NCBI GenBank assembly: GCA_934486825.1
Contig: CAKSQF010000027.1
Span: 1 to 22,773, forward strand
Reading direction: 5' to 3'
Origin: an uncultured Eubacteriales bacterium
GTDB lineage: Bacteria; Bacillota; Clostridia; Oscillospirales; CAG-272
DNA length: 22,773 bases
Below, piece by piece: positions 16,152 to 22,773 of this stretch (its first letter is position 1; each line of letters starts with the position of its first letter). A model generated the notes under the pieces. It ran no database searches, was not told where the DNA came from, and worked only from the letters and a program-made list of their open reading frames with translations. A program made the position numbers and the translations under genes.

Positions 16152-17270
16152 TCAGCGCTTCACACGTCCGTCGGACACTGCTTTGTCAACATAGCTGTGA
16201 ATCTTGTTTGCGGGCGAAAGCAGCTCGGACAGCGATTCGTCATAGTTCAGAGTATCTATGATAAGAGAAACAAACTTGCACATGTTTACCTCGGTGTACC
16301 ATGTTCTCTGAAGAAGCTCGGGGGTACGGTATACAAGGTTTGTGGTGAAAATGCGTGTAATGACTCCGTCCTCATACGCCTTGTCTATGTTTGCAAGTCC
16401 GTTGCAGAAGAGTCCGAAGGATGCGAAAACGAATATTCTTGCCGCTCCTCTTTCCTTGAGCTTTGCGGCAACCTCGATGACCGAGTCGCCGGAGGAGATC
16501 ATGTCATCGACAATGATGACATCCTTGCCTTCAACGCTCTTGCCGAGATATTCGTGAGCCTCTATCGGGTTTCTTCCGTTGACTATAACCGAATAGTTGC
16601 GGCGCTTGTAGAACATGCCGAGATCAAGCTGGAGCACCGACGAATAGTATATGGCGCGGTTCATGCCGCCTTCGTCGGGAGATACGACACAGATGTCGTT
16701 ATGATTGAGCGAAAGATCGTCAACCGTCTTTATGAGTGCCTTTATCATCTGATATGTACAACGGATATTTTCAAATCCGCTGAGCGGGATCGCATTCTGT
16801 ACTCTTGCGTCATGCGCGTCAAAGGTGATTATATTGGTAACACCCATAGAAACAAGCTCCTGAAGAGCAAGCGCACAGTCAAGTGACTCACGCGACGATC
16901 TCTTGTGCTGTCTTCCCTCGTAAAGCATCGGCATAATTACATTTATGCGGCGTGCCTTTCCGCCGATTGCGCCTATTATGCGCTTCAGGTCCGAATAGTG
17001 ATCGTCAGGTGACATCGGAACCTGCTGACCGTACATATTATAGGTCACACCGTGGTTGAACATGTCACAGATAATGTAGACATCATGACCTCTCATTGAG
17101 TCATGAAGGAGACCTTTTGCCTCACCGCTCCCGAATCTCGGGCATTCAGCCTTGATTTCGAAACATTCATCAGAGCCTCTCCATCTCTTGAGATAGGCAT
17201 TGACCTGATCGGTAAACTCCTCACAGCCCTTCATCCCGATAACGCTCAGCGGTCCGTACAGTTCTTTCAT
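16152..17270 (-). CDS. prs: Ribose-phosphate pyrophosphokinase (divergent, long form)
   Basis: Prs makes PRPP from ribose 5-phosphate and ATP for purine, pyrimidine, histidine and NAD synthesis. Supporting motifs are GRQHKRSSRES (119-129, matching the family's RQDRK-REP loop), FDAHD (150-154, matching DLHA), VSPDEGG (196-202) and the PRPP-binding loop VIIVDDMISSGDSV (251-264). At 372 residues it is about 55 longer than the usual bacterial enzyme of roughly 315, and the PRPP loop has ISSGDS where classical enzymes have IDTAGT. This looks like the divergent Prs form seen in some clostridia; I cannot tell whether phosphate/ADP regulation is kept. No strong Shine-Dalgarno precedes the ATG at 17270. 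A promoter at 17377-17405 and a hairpin in the roughly 100-base leader suggest individual control. Prs itself is well supported; a regulatory homologue is the alternative. Confidence 0.9.
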   Translation of the reverse strand: MKELYGPLSVIGMKGCEEFTDQVNAYLKRWRGSDECFEIKAECPRFGSGEAKGLLHDSMRGHDVYIICDMFNHGVTYNMYGQQVPMSPDDHYSDLKRIIGAIGGKARRINVIMPMLYEGRQHKRSSRESLDCALALQELVSMGVTNIITFDAHDARVQNAIPLSGFENIRCTYQMIKALIKTVDDLSLNHNDICVVSPDEGGMNRAIYYSSVLQLDLGMFYKRRNYSVIVNGRNPIEAHEYLGKSVEGKDVIIVDDMISSGDSVIEVAAKLKERGAARIFVFASFGLFCNGLANIDKAYEDGVITRIFTTNLVYRTPELLQRTWYTEVNMCKFVSLIIDTLNYDESLSELLSPANKIHSYVDKAVSDGRVKR

Positions 17271-17288
17271 AAATTACAGCATCCGTTT

Positions 17289-17315
17289 GCCTTTGCAACC
17301 AACACGGTCAAAGGC
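17289..17315 (-). promoter_or_regulatory. Hairpin in the prs 5' leader
   Basis: GCCTTTG (17289-17295) and CAAAGGC (17309-17315) form a perfect 7-bp stem with a 13-base loop. In the prs transcript it ends 18 bases before the ATG, where no good Shine-Dalgarno is seen. A role in translation is only inferred, and no known riboswitch class is recognised. Confidence 0.4.
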
Positions 17316-17376
17316 GACCCTTTCCCTTTTTTTCGTCTGTGTCGCTCCGGCGCGCAAAAACGCACCTTACAGATAT

Positions 17377-17405
17377 AATATAACACAAATTTTAGTTTTT
17401 GTAAA
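17377..17405 (-). promoter_or_regulatory. Promoter of prs
   Basis: TTTACA (17405-17400) and TATATT (17382-17377) with a 17-base spacer lie within a very AT-rich stretch. They match consensus at 5 and 5 of 6 positions. The implied leader is about 100 bases. Confidence 0.7.
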
Positions 17406-17454
17406 TATTTTTTTACAAACATTTGCGTTTTTTTGCCGATTTATATCTATTCAC

Positions 17455-17508
17455 AAAAACAGCCGCCGACAACAATGTCAAAATGTCATTTCAGACATAT
17501 CGCGCGGC
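17455..17508 (-). terminator. Probable terminator of the phage-like gene
   Basis: In the minus direction, just after the stop at 17515, GCCGC (17508-17504) can pair with GCGGC (17466-17462), with an inner ATGTC/GACAT pairing, followed by a TGTTTTTGTG tail. The stem is interrupted. The interior contains ATGTCATTTCAGACAT (17483-17498), closely matched near 20803. Confidence 0.5.
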
Positions 17509-17514
17509 AAAAAA

Positions 17515-18957
17515 TCAACCCCCGAGAACCTGAATCCCTATGAAAGAGATTCGGGGATTCTGCGACAGTCCGTCGGTTTTGTCAACATCTACCGTAATCG
17601 ACCCTTCGCCGACCGTAAACGAGACGACCGCATAGCCGTCATCGCCCGAATTTGATATGTGAACCTTTACCGGAGTTGCGGGCGAATCGATCGTGTAAGT
17701 GTCACCGGGCAGAGGATATTCCGCAGTGCACATCGTAGTCTGCCATGCGGCAAGCTCACTGTCGGTGTATTGATATGTGCCTCTTACGAAAATGAGTGCG
17801 TTTTTCAGCTCGCTCGCCGTAAATGACGACATCGATATTGTCTTCGTGGTGACCTGTTCGTCGAAACTGTCGGCTCTCCATGCAAAGGAGGATGCCCTGC
17901 CCCCGCCCGAGGACGCGCCCGCAACCGCGTCGTCAACATACTTTTTGTTTGCAACATCGCTATCGGAGGCGGGAGCCGCCGCCTCGAATCTGCCGTTCGG
18001 GTCTCTCACCACTATGGCGTTGTTTTTGACGTCCGAAGCCATTGCCACCATGGTCTGATGTCCGACCGGGTCCTCGGTGTATACCGCGGCATAGTAGTCA
18101 ACTCCGCCCGGTTGCCGGGTCAGCTTTCCGTCGATCGCCGATTTTACGACCTTGTTCTGCACCGGATTTTCGGACGTGTCCGACAGCGCCGGATCGACGG
18201 TTATATTCCCCGCCGCAACCGCTTCATCGACATATTTCTTTGTCGCACAGTCATTGTCGGATGTCGGAGCCGCACTTTTCAGGCTTCCGTTGCCGTCCCG
18301 CTGTGCTGCGGTATACGGAGCCGCATCGGCGCTCATGTCGGTCATATAAGTGCTTCCCGCAGGCGTTACGCCGTAAAGCTTTATATAATCTCCGCCTCCG
18401 CTGTCCCTTACGAGAAGCGCAGAGCCGTCAACGACCATATTTCCGTCGCTCCCCTTGTACACCCTGACGCCGCCGTCTCCCTTCAGATTATAGGTTATTG
18501 CATCGATCTCGGCAATTTTTGCATCGGCTTCATCGTTCAGCCGCTCATAAACGTCGCGCACATCGTCGGTGCTTTCGATTGCGTCATCGGTAGTCCCCGC
18601 CGCATAAACATCGACAAAAAACGCCGCCGTCGAAACGGTTGAACCCGACAGTGTCATTACGATATCGGCACGCACGCGTCCGACGACAGTGAGCATCTGT
18701 GCCGACAGCTCGGCAATTATCTTGCTTGATTCGACCGTGCAGTCGGCGACAACTATTTTCCCGTCGGGCTTGGTCGCACGTATCTGCGCGTTTATTCCGG
18801 CAGGCAGAGAAAACGCCGTTTCGCCGTCGTACAGAGTCACCGATATGTATCTTGCCGACCGATCATACTGTTTTGCGCTGAGAAGAATCTCCGGCTCGGA
18901 TGCCGACATCTGTAATTTTACATCCTGTACCAAGTGCAGATTTGTTGGATAATTCAT
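17515..18957 (-). CDS. Phage baseplate/tail-fibre-like protein (BppU N-terminal domain type)
   Basis: About 480 residues from the ATG at 18957. The N-terminal 130 residues read like the BppU/DUF2479 baseplate domain, a beta-sandwich with segments such as ISVTLYDGETAFSLPAG and RATKPDGKIV. A short coil (YERLNDEADAKIAEID) follows. Two roughly 60-residue repeats (18214-18390 and 17920-18099) each end in the tail-fibre motif KKYVDEAVA or KKYVDDAVA, separated by SENPVQNKVV, also common in phage fibres. The C-terminal 120 residues form a beta-rich domain I do not recognise. There is no signal peptide or membrane segment. Start choice is uncertain: the frame is open to a GTG at 18978 and an ATG at 18969, but GGAAGGA fits the ATG at 18957 best, with a long spacing. 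No other phage gene is in the window, so it is an orphan: prophage remnant, captured gene, or part of a system elsewhere. Confidence 0.75.
   Translation of the reverse strand: MNYPTNLHLVQDVKLQMSASEPEILLSAKQYDRSARYISVTLYDGETAFSLPAGINAQIRATKPDGKIVVADCTVESSKIIAELSAQMLTVVGRVRADIVMTLSGSTVSTAAFFVDVYAAGTTDDAIESTDDVRDVYERLNDEADAKIAEIDAITYNLKGDGGVRVYKGSDGNMVVDGSALLVRDSGGGDYIKLYGVTPAGSTYMTDMSADAAPYTAAQRDGNGSLKSAAPTSDNDCATKKYVDEAVAAGNITVDPALSDTSENPVQNKVVKSAIDGKLTRQPGGVDYYAAVYTEDPVGHQTMVAMASDVKNNAIVVRDPNGRFEAAAPASDSDVANKKYVDDAVAGASSGGGRASSFAWRADSFDEQVTTKTISMSSFTASELKNALIFVRGTYQYTDSELAAWQTTMCTAEYPLPGDTYTIDSPATPVKVHISNSGDDGYAVVSFTVGEGSITVDVDKTDGLSQNPRISFIGIQVLGG
17920..18099 (-). repeat. Fibre repeat unit 2 in the phage-like protein
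   Basis: This is the second copy of the roughly 60-residue unit, beginning DYYAAVYTEDPVG and ending AAPASDSDVANKKYVDDAVA. It is followed by a Gly/Ser-rich hinge before the C-terminal domain. The copies have diverged in DNA, so the duplication is not recent. Confidence 0.7.
18214..18390 (-). repeat. Fibre repeat unit 1 in the phage-like protein
   Basis: This encodes a unit beginning DYIKLYGVTPAG and ending AAPTSDNDCATKKYVDEAVA. It aligns with the second unit at 17920-18099 through Y...P.G...M..M..D, RD.NG, AAP.SD.D and KKYVD.AVA. Confidence 0.7.
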
Positions 18958-18982
18958 TTTTTTGACCATTCCTTCCACAAAT

Positions 18983-19025
18983 TATTTGCGGAGAACATTT
19001 CCCGCCCTGTTCCCCACCGCAAATA
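18983..19025 (-). promoter_or_regulatory. Long hairpin just upstream of the phage-like gene
   Basis: TATTTGCGG (18983-18991) and CCGCAAATA (19017-19025) form nine perfect pairs. After an asymmetric bulge, GAACA (18993-18997) pairs with TGTTC (19008-19012) around a 10-base loop. It lies about 25 bases before the likely ATG, with no T-tract, so it is more likely a leader structure or operator than a terminator. I cannot assign a clear promoter to this gene. Confidence 0.6.
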
Positions 19026-19094
19026 TATCAGAAAGGAGATAATACAAAAATAGCAAAATGTACGAAAAGCCTGGAAAATCGACAGCAAGAGCGC

Positions 19095-19123
19095 AAAAAA
19101 GACCGCAGAAATCTGCGGTCTTT
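19095..19123 (-). terminator. Terminator of the NCS2 permease gene
   Basis: AAAGACCGCAGA (19098-19109) pairs perfectly with TCTGCGGTCTTT (19112-19123), a very tight hairpin. In the minus direction it runs into six T residues. It lies about 50 bases after the permease stop. Confidence 0.9.
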
Positions 19124-19174
19124 GGTTTTATACCAACCCGATCAACGGGTAATCAATGCGTAATCAATGCGCAA

Positions 19175-20674
19175 TCAATGAGTGAGGAAGAACATTGCGG
19201 CAAAGAGGATCGACACGATCCATGTACCGGGCTTTATTTCCTTTATCTTTCCGGTAAAGAGTCTGATGAGCGTATAGGATATGAGTCCGAACGCGATGCC
19301 GTAAGAAATGTTGTAGGTAAAGGGCATCATTGCGAGCGTCAGGAATGACGGAACCGCAACGGCGGGATCCGACCATTCAAGTCCCTTTATCGAACCGATC
19401 ATAAGCACGCCGACATAGATAAGCGCCGCGGCATACGAGCATGCGGGAATCAGCGATGCGATAGGCGAGAGGAAGAGCGCGACAGCAAAGAGTGCCGCGG
19501 TAAATACCGATGACAGTCCGGTGCGTCCGCCCGCGGCAACGCCGGAAGACGACTCAACAAAGGTGGTTACGGTCGATGTTCCGCAGACCGCTCCGGTGCA
19601 GGTCGCGATTGCGTCGGCAAGCATTGCACGATCCATTGCGGGAACCTCTTCCTCCCCCTTGTCGTTTTTGACAAGCATATCGCCCGCACGGCATGCACCG
19701 TAAAGCGTACCCATTGTGTCGAACATATCGACCATGCAGAACGCAAGCGAGGTGGTGATGATCGCGATAATGAGCGAGCCTGTCGAATGTCCGTCGGCAG
19801 ACAGATAGTAGCTGAAATCAAATCCCTCGGTAAACACCTTTGCAAACGAGAACTTTCCGAAATCGGCAAATGCGGCAAACGGGTTGAGCGAGAGCGTGTT
19901 GCAGACGCCGGTCACCGAATCACAGCCGAGGAAGTAATTAGTCACATACCCGTTCGCGGTTGCGGTCGATGTGGGTGTATAGAAACCGGGAACCGTAAAG
20001 CCGAGCAGATAATAAAGAGCTGCCGCGCCGAGTATGCTCCAGAGAATCGCGCCCTTTACTCCCTTTTTGGAGAGTACTGCAATTGCGATAAGCGCAAAAA
20101 CGGTCACAAGCAGAGGCATGATGCCTGCCCATGTTGCGCTTCCGAGAAGGTTGAAGGACGAAAGTGTAAGTCCTGTCGATGTGCTGGGGATAACAAGCTT
20201 TGCGTCCTGAAGTCCGAGCAGTGCGATAAACAGACCGATACCTGCGGGAATTGCCGCCTTGACGGGTGTGGGTATCGCCTCAAATATCAGCTTGCGAAGT
20301 CCGGTAACGGTAAGAATCACAAAGAGAACGCCGTCAAAAAGAACGAAAAGAAGTGCATTTGCGTAGGAGAATCCGAGACCGAAGCAAACAGTATACACAA
20401 AGAAAGCATTCAGTCCCATTCCGGGTGCCTGAGCAAGCGGAAGATTTGCGAGAAATCCGATAAGCAGAGTGCCTATGACAGCCGACAGTGCGGTTGCGAT
20501 ATAGACGCCGTTGAAGTATCCGCCGGTTCCCGCATCGGTTCCTGCTCCGAGTGCGCTGAACATGCCGGGGTTGACGAGCAGTATGTACGCCATCGCGAGG
20601 AAGGTGGTTATACCGGCAACCGCTTCGCGTCTGACCGTACTTCCGCGTTCCTCAAGTCTGAAAAAGTTTTTCAT
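19175..20674 (-). CDS. NCS2-family purine permease (AzgA/PbuG type)
   Basis: A 499-residue polytopic membrane protein that should import adenine, guanine or hypoxanthine by proton symport. AzgA-branch signatures are EAVAGITTFLAMAYIL (18-32), QAPGMGLNAFF (82-92), MVDMFDTMGTL (314-324) and GTSTVTTFVESSSGVAAGGRTGL (365-387). The frame is open to 20824, but the start is the ATG at 20674: AAAGGA (20687-20682) sits 7 bases upstream, MKNFFRLEERG is the normal family start, and the longer version would overlap the promoter. It is some 50 residues longer than typical members, mainly from a hydrophilic loop at about 228-300. It has its own promoter and terminator. The leader of about 50 bases is too short for a purine riboswitch. 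The base preference cannot be read. Confidence 0.93.
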   Translation of the reverse strand: MKNFFRLEERGSTVRREAVAGITTFLAMAYILLVNPGMFSALGAGTDAGTGGYFNGVYIATALSAVIGTLLIGFLANLPLAQAPGMGLNAFFVYTVCFGLGFSYANALLFVLFDGVLFVILTVTGLRKLIFEAIPTPVKAAIPAGIGLFIALLGLQDAKLVIPSTSTGLTLSSFNLLGSATWAGIMPLLVTVFALIAIAVLSKKGVKGAILWSILGAAALYYLLGFTVPGFYTPTSTATANGYVTNYFLGCDSVTGVCNTLSLNPFAAFADFGKFSFAKVFTEGFDFSYYLSADGHSTGSLIIAIITTSLAFCMVDMFDTMGTLYGACRAGDMLVKNDKGEEEVPAMDRAMLADAIATCTGAVCGTSTVTTFVESSSGVAAGGRTGLSSVFTAALFAVALFLSPIASLIPACSYAAALIYVGVLMIGSIKGLEWSDPAVAVPSFLTLAMMPFTYNISYGIAFGLISYTLIRLFTGKIKEIKPGTWIVSILFAAMFFLTH

Positions 20675-20731
20675 GACATAGTCCTTTCGGTTTTGTTTAT
20701 TTTCTACCTCTAAACGGGGTATTACCGGGTA

Positions 20732-20760
20732 ATTATAGCACACATACATGCAAAAGTCAA
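20732..20760 (-). promoter_or_regulatory. Promoter of the NCS2 permease gene
   Basis: TTGACT (20760-20755) and a perfect TATAAT (20737-20732) are spaced by 17 bases, 11 of 12 positions matching consensus. About 40 bases upstream of the -35 box lie two TGACATGTCA palindromes that also form the terminator of the preceding gene. Confidence 0.85.
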
Positions 20761-20792
20761 GCAAAAGCGGCATTTTGCGTCGGAATCGGTCG

Positions 20793-20829
20793 AAAAAATG
20801 ACATGTCATTTTCTGACATGTCATTTTTT
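20793..20829 (-). terminator. Terminator of the DUF885 gene, built from two TGACATGTCA palindromes
   Basis: AAAAAATGACATGTCA (20793-20808) pairs perfectly over 16 bases with TGACATGTCATTTTTT (20814-20829), with a 5-base loop that reads GAAAA in the transcript. In the minus direction the stem ends in six T residues. It begins 2 bases after the DUF885 stop. Each arm contains TGACATGTCA, itself a palindrome, so the site could also bind a dimeric protein. Confidence 0.9.
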
Positions 20830-20831
20830 GA

Positions 20832-22691
20832 TTATTTGTTCTTTTCTATATATTCATCGACCGCTTCTTCGACTATATCCAGATAGCAGGGACCGGTTTC
20901 AAGTATCACCTTGTGAAATTCTGTCGGCGAGAATTTTGCTGCAAGCGTCTGCTTTGCCTTGTTGTACATATTGTCAAGCCGGAGATATCCCATATAATAC
21001 TCAAGCAGTGTACCCGGCATTCCGATGAACTGATAATATATCTCTTCGGCTGCCGAGGAGTTGAACCCGCTTTCGTCAAGATACTTTTTCAGTTCTCCGA
21101 CCGTCCAGCCCTCGTAATTTATACCGATGTCCATGCGGCACTGCGCATTACGGCTCAGTCTGTAATTTATTACGAAAAGCCTTGCAAGAGCGTTTGCCTT
21201 GCCGCTGTCAAGTCCTTCGAATTTGTAAAGCCCGTAAATATAGTTCTCGGCGTAAACAGCCCATCCCTCGGTATATCCCGGGAAGGACAGCAATTTTCTG
21301 ATTTTTGCCGGATTTGTGTTGTAGAAGGAAACAGTCTGATACATATGTCCCGGAAATCCCTCGTGCGCGAGCGTCGAAAAGGTTTCTTCGTCGTCAAGTG
21401 TGCTCGGATTGATTCTTATTTTTCCGTGCAGATAGTTGTCGATCTGCGGAGTAACATAATACGCAAGCACGGTAGACATGACATTCTGCATTGCCTCGGG
21501 CATGGCGTCAAGCTCATATGTTTCTCCCTCAATCGCCGGGAAGTCGGTTTTTATCATCTCGCGCAGTCTGTCAACGATCTCGGTCGGAGTGCTGTCACCG
21601 CCGAGCACATACTTGCCGTTCACAAAATCCATGTACAGCTCACTGTTTGTCTGATAAATGGAATACATCTCGGCATACAGCTTGTCATAATCCTGTTTGA
21701 GTGCCGATATCATCTCTTTGCAGGTAAGGGTTGTCGATGACGCATGCTGTGCAAGAAGCTGATAATAATCGGCGCCTCCCTCAAAACCGGCAAGTCCGTA
21801 CTCATTCTTCGCCTTTCCCTTGAAGCCTTCAAAGCTGTCGGCTATCTTTTTGAAGGCGGGAAGCATTTTTTCGTTGATCGCCTTTTTCGCCTTTCCGATG
21901 TAGTCCGACTTCTTTGCATCGTCTATGAAATCAAGCTTGTTCACCTTTTCCGCAAACACATCGATCAGATAAAAGTCGCCTTCTCCGTCATAGATCTCCT
22001 TGCACTGATCGATTATCATGTCGATGACCTCGTCGGGGAAGCCGAAGCCGTTGTCAACACGCTCTTTTTCGTCGTCGATCGCACTGTCGATAAATTCGGG
22101 GAGCTGATCCACAAGCGCGATGAAATCGGTGATGTCCTTTTCGCGCTGGAAATCATACTCGGCAAGGTTGGTCGGGATCGCCGACTGGAGACCGCTTCCG
22201 ACATCGAAAGAAGAACCCATATACTTGAAGCGGTCGTCGTCGAACTTCTGCGACTGCTTTATATACAGGCGCAGAACTCTGTATGTCAGCTTCTGACTGT
22301 CGGTGAGAACCGACGGGTCGAAGCCGTCGAGAATTTCGACTATTTTTTCGACAGGATATTTGTCATCCTCGTCGGATGCTTCCCAGCGCGGCTCCATGTT
22401 CTCCAGCCTGTAGACCGACGGATCGGATACGGCATAATGAAGGGTGAGCGTGTCAAGCGAAATCTCGTTTACAAACAGATCCTCAATAAATTTATCAAAT
22501 CTCGCCTGCTCTGCAGCGGGATCGACAGGCGTGGTCGTTTCGGGCGGAGTCACTCCGCCTGTTGTCACGGCAGCGGTCGTTTTTACAGCCGCCTTTGTTG
22601 TTTCGGTCGGGGTTTTGCCCGCACAGCCGGTGCTGACCAGCATTATTACGGCAAGCAGCAGGCAAAGAACCGACATTGTTGTTTTTTTCAT
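20832..22691 (-). CDS. DUF885 metallopeptidase-like lipoprotein
   Basis: A 619-residue secreted lipoprotein. The signal peptide MKKTTMSVLCLLLAVIMLV is followed by STGC, placing lipidated Cys23 on the outer face of the membrane, and then a Thr/Pro-rich linker (about 27-58). The rest is a DUF885 domain with HEGFPGH (443-449), which resembles the HExxH zinc motif with an insertion, and TEGWAVYAE (474-482), which supplies the downstream Glu. A zinc peptidase activity is therefore likely, but the substrate is unknown. The frame is open to 22742, yet the ATG at 22691 is chosen because GAGGAG (22704-22699) lies 7 bases upstream and the signal peptide starts there. It appears monocistronic, with its own putative promoter and terminator. 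Confidence 0.88.
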   Translation of the reverse strand: MKKTTMSVLCLLLAVIMLVSTGCAGKTPTETTKAAVKTTAAVTTGGVTPPETTTPVDPAAEQARFDKFIEDLFVNEISLDTLTLHYAVSDPSVYRLENMEPRWEASDEDDKYPVEKIVEILDGFDPSVLTDSQKLTYRVLRLYIKQSQKFDDDRFKYMGSSFDVGSGLQSAIPTNLAEYDFQREKDITDFIALVDQLPEFIDSAIDDEKERVDNGFGFPDEVIDMIIDQCKEIYDGEGDFYLIDVFAEKVNKLDFIDDAKKSDYIGKAKKAINEKMLPAFKKIADSFEGFKGKAKNEYGLAGFEGGADYYQLLAQHASSTTLTCKEMISALKQDYDKLYAEMYSIYQTNSELYMDFVNGKYVLGGDSTPTEIVDRLREMIKTDFPAIEGETYELDAMPEAMQNVMSTVLAYYVTPQIDNYLHGKIRINPSTLDDEETFSTLAHEGFPGHMYQTVSFYNTNPAKIRKLLSFPGYTEGWAVYAENYIYGLYKFEGLDSGKANALARLFVINYRLSRNAQCRMDIGINYEGWTVGELKKYLDESGFNSSAAEEIYYQFIGMPGTLLEYYMGYLRLDNMYNKAKQTLAAKFSPTEFHKVILETGPCYLDIVEEAVDEYIEKNK

Positions 22692-22712
22692 ACTTTTTCT
22701 CCTCGTATAATA

Positions 22713-22742
22713 AATATAGTAGTTTTTAGAGTTCCTCTCCAA
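22713..22742 (-). promoter_or_regulatory. Putative promoter of the DUF885 gene
   Basis: TTGGAG (22742-22737) and TATATT (22718-22713) are separated by 18 bases, a moderate match. The -35 box overlaps a short inverted repeat, AGTTC/GAACT (22730-22734 and 22743-22747). The last 30 bases of the window contain no recognisable gene. Confidence 0.45.
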
Positions 22743-22773
22743 GAACTATGGTATAATTGTTTAGATGCTGTGG

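Noticed and set aside
17515..19025. Complete prophage, integron attC site or diversity-generating retroelement
   Set aside because: There is no integrase, reverse transcriptase, capsid, portal or other tail gene, and no template/variable repeat pair; the hairpin at 18983-19025 lacks the attC core arrangement.
19032..19348. Small plus-strand gene at 19058 behind an AAAGGAG-like site
   Set aside because: The site is about 18 bases from the ATG, the frame runs through the terminator at 19095-19123 and into the permease gene, and the product is low-complexity.
19787..20713. Open frame of 308 codons antisense to the permease gene
   Set aside because: It is Cys/Lys/Arg-rich and lacks any recognisable domain; the permease on the other strand explains the sequence.
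20674..20731. Purine riboswitch in the leader of the purine permease
   Set aside because: The predicted leader is about 50 bases, too short for the aptamer and expression platform, and the conserved loop sequences are absent.
1..22773. CRISPR array or tRNA genes
   Set aside because: No regularly spaced direct repeats and no cloverleaf-like sequence with a TTC-A type T arm were seen on either strand.

Overview
The window looks like ordinary chromosome from an uncultured, probably gut-associated member of the Clostridia (Firmicutes). This is inferred from near-consensus TTGACA-17-TATAAT promoters, Shine-Dalgarno starts, a lipoprotein signal peptide followed by a Thr/Pro-rich linker, the MEP pathway gene dxs, a clostridial-type rRNA leader and the MoxR/DUF58/transglutaminase triad. 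Base composition is fairly even and no part of the window is obviously foreign, apart from one gene of phage ancestry. I cannot place the organism below class.

Layout. At the left edge (about 1-91, minus strand) a consensus promoter and leader point out of the window and look like the start of an rRNA operon. Divergent from it, with its own consensus promoter, begins a plus-strand run: dxs (isoprenoid precursors), glmM, a GH13 alpha-glucosidase, glmS (whose true start is 5321) and a PHP-domain phosphoesterase. A new consensus promoter at 7888-7916 then serves a GPH/MFS-type sugar transporter with a large extracytoplasmic insertion and a glycerophosphodiester phosphodiesterase. A strong bidirectional terminator at 10541-10589 separates this half from the second half.

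The second half is all on the minus strand. Read in its own direction (right to left) it holds a DUF885 metallopeptidase-like lipoprotein; an NCS2 (AzgA-type) purine permease; a lone phage baseplate/tail-fibre-like protein; a divergent ribose-phosphate pyrophosphokinase (prs); and a tightly overlapping three-gene operon of MoxR ATPase, DUF58 protein and membrane-anchored transglutaminase-like protein.

How the genes relate. glmM and glmS supply glucosamine phosphates for UDP-GlcNAc and peptidoglycan. The GH13 enzyme between them and the GPH transporter fit uptake and cleavage of small alpha-glucosides. prs (PRPP) and the purine permease share nucleotide metabolism, and both lie downstream of an almost identical 16-17 bp element. 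The MoxR operon is an envelope-associated module of unknown substrate.

No CRISPR array, tRNA, insertion sequence or complete new defence or biosynthetic system is visible. The most interesting items are the orphan phage-like gene with a strong leader hairpin, the transporter's extracytoplasmic domain, the inverted repeat around the moxR promoter, and the recurring terminator and operator-like elements. No gap between genes exceeds 300 bases.
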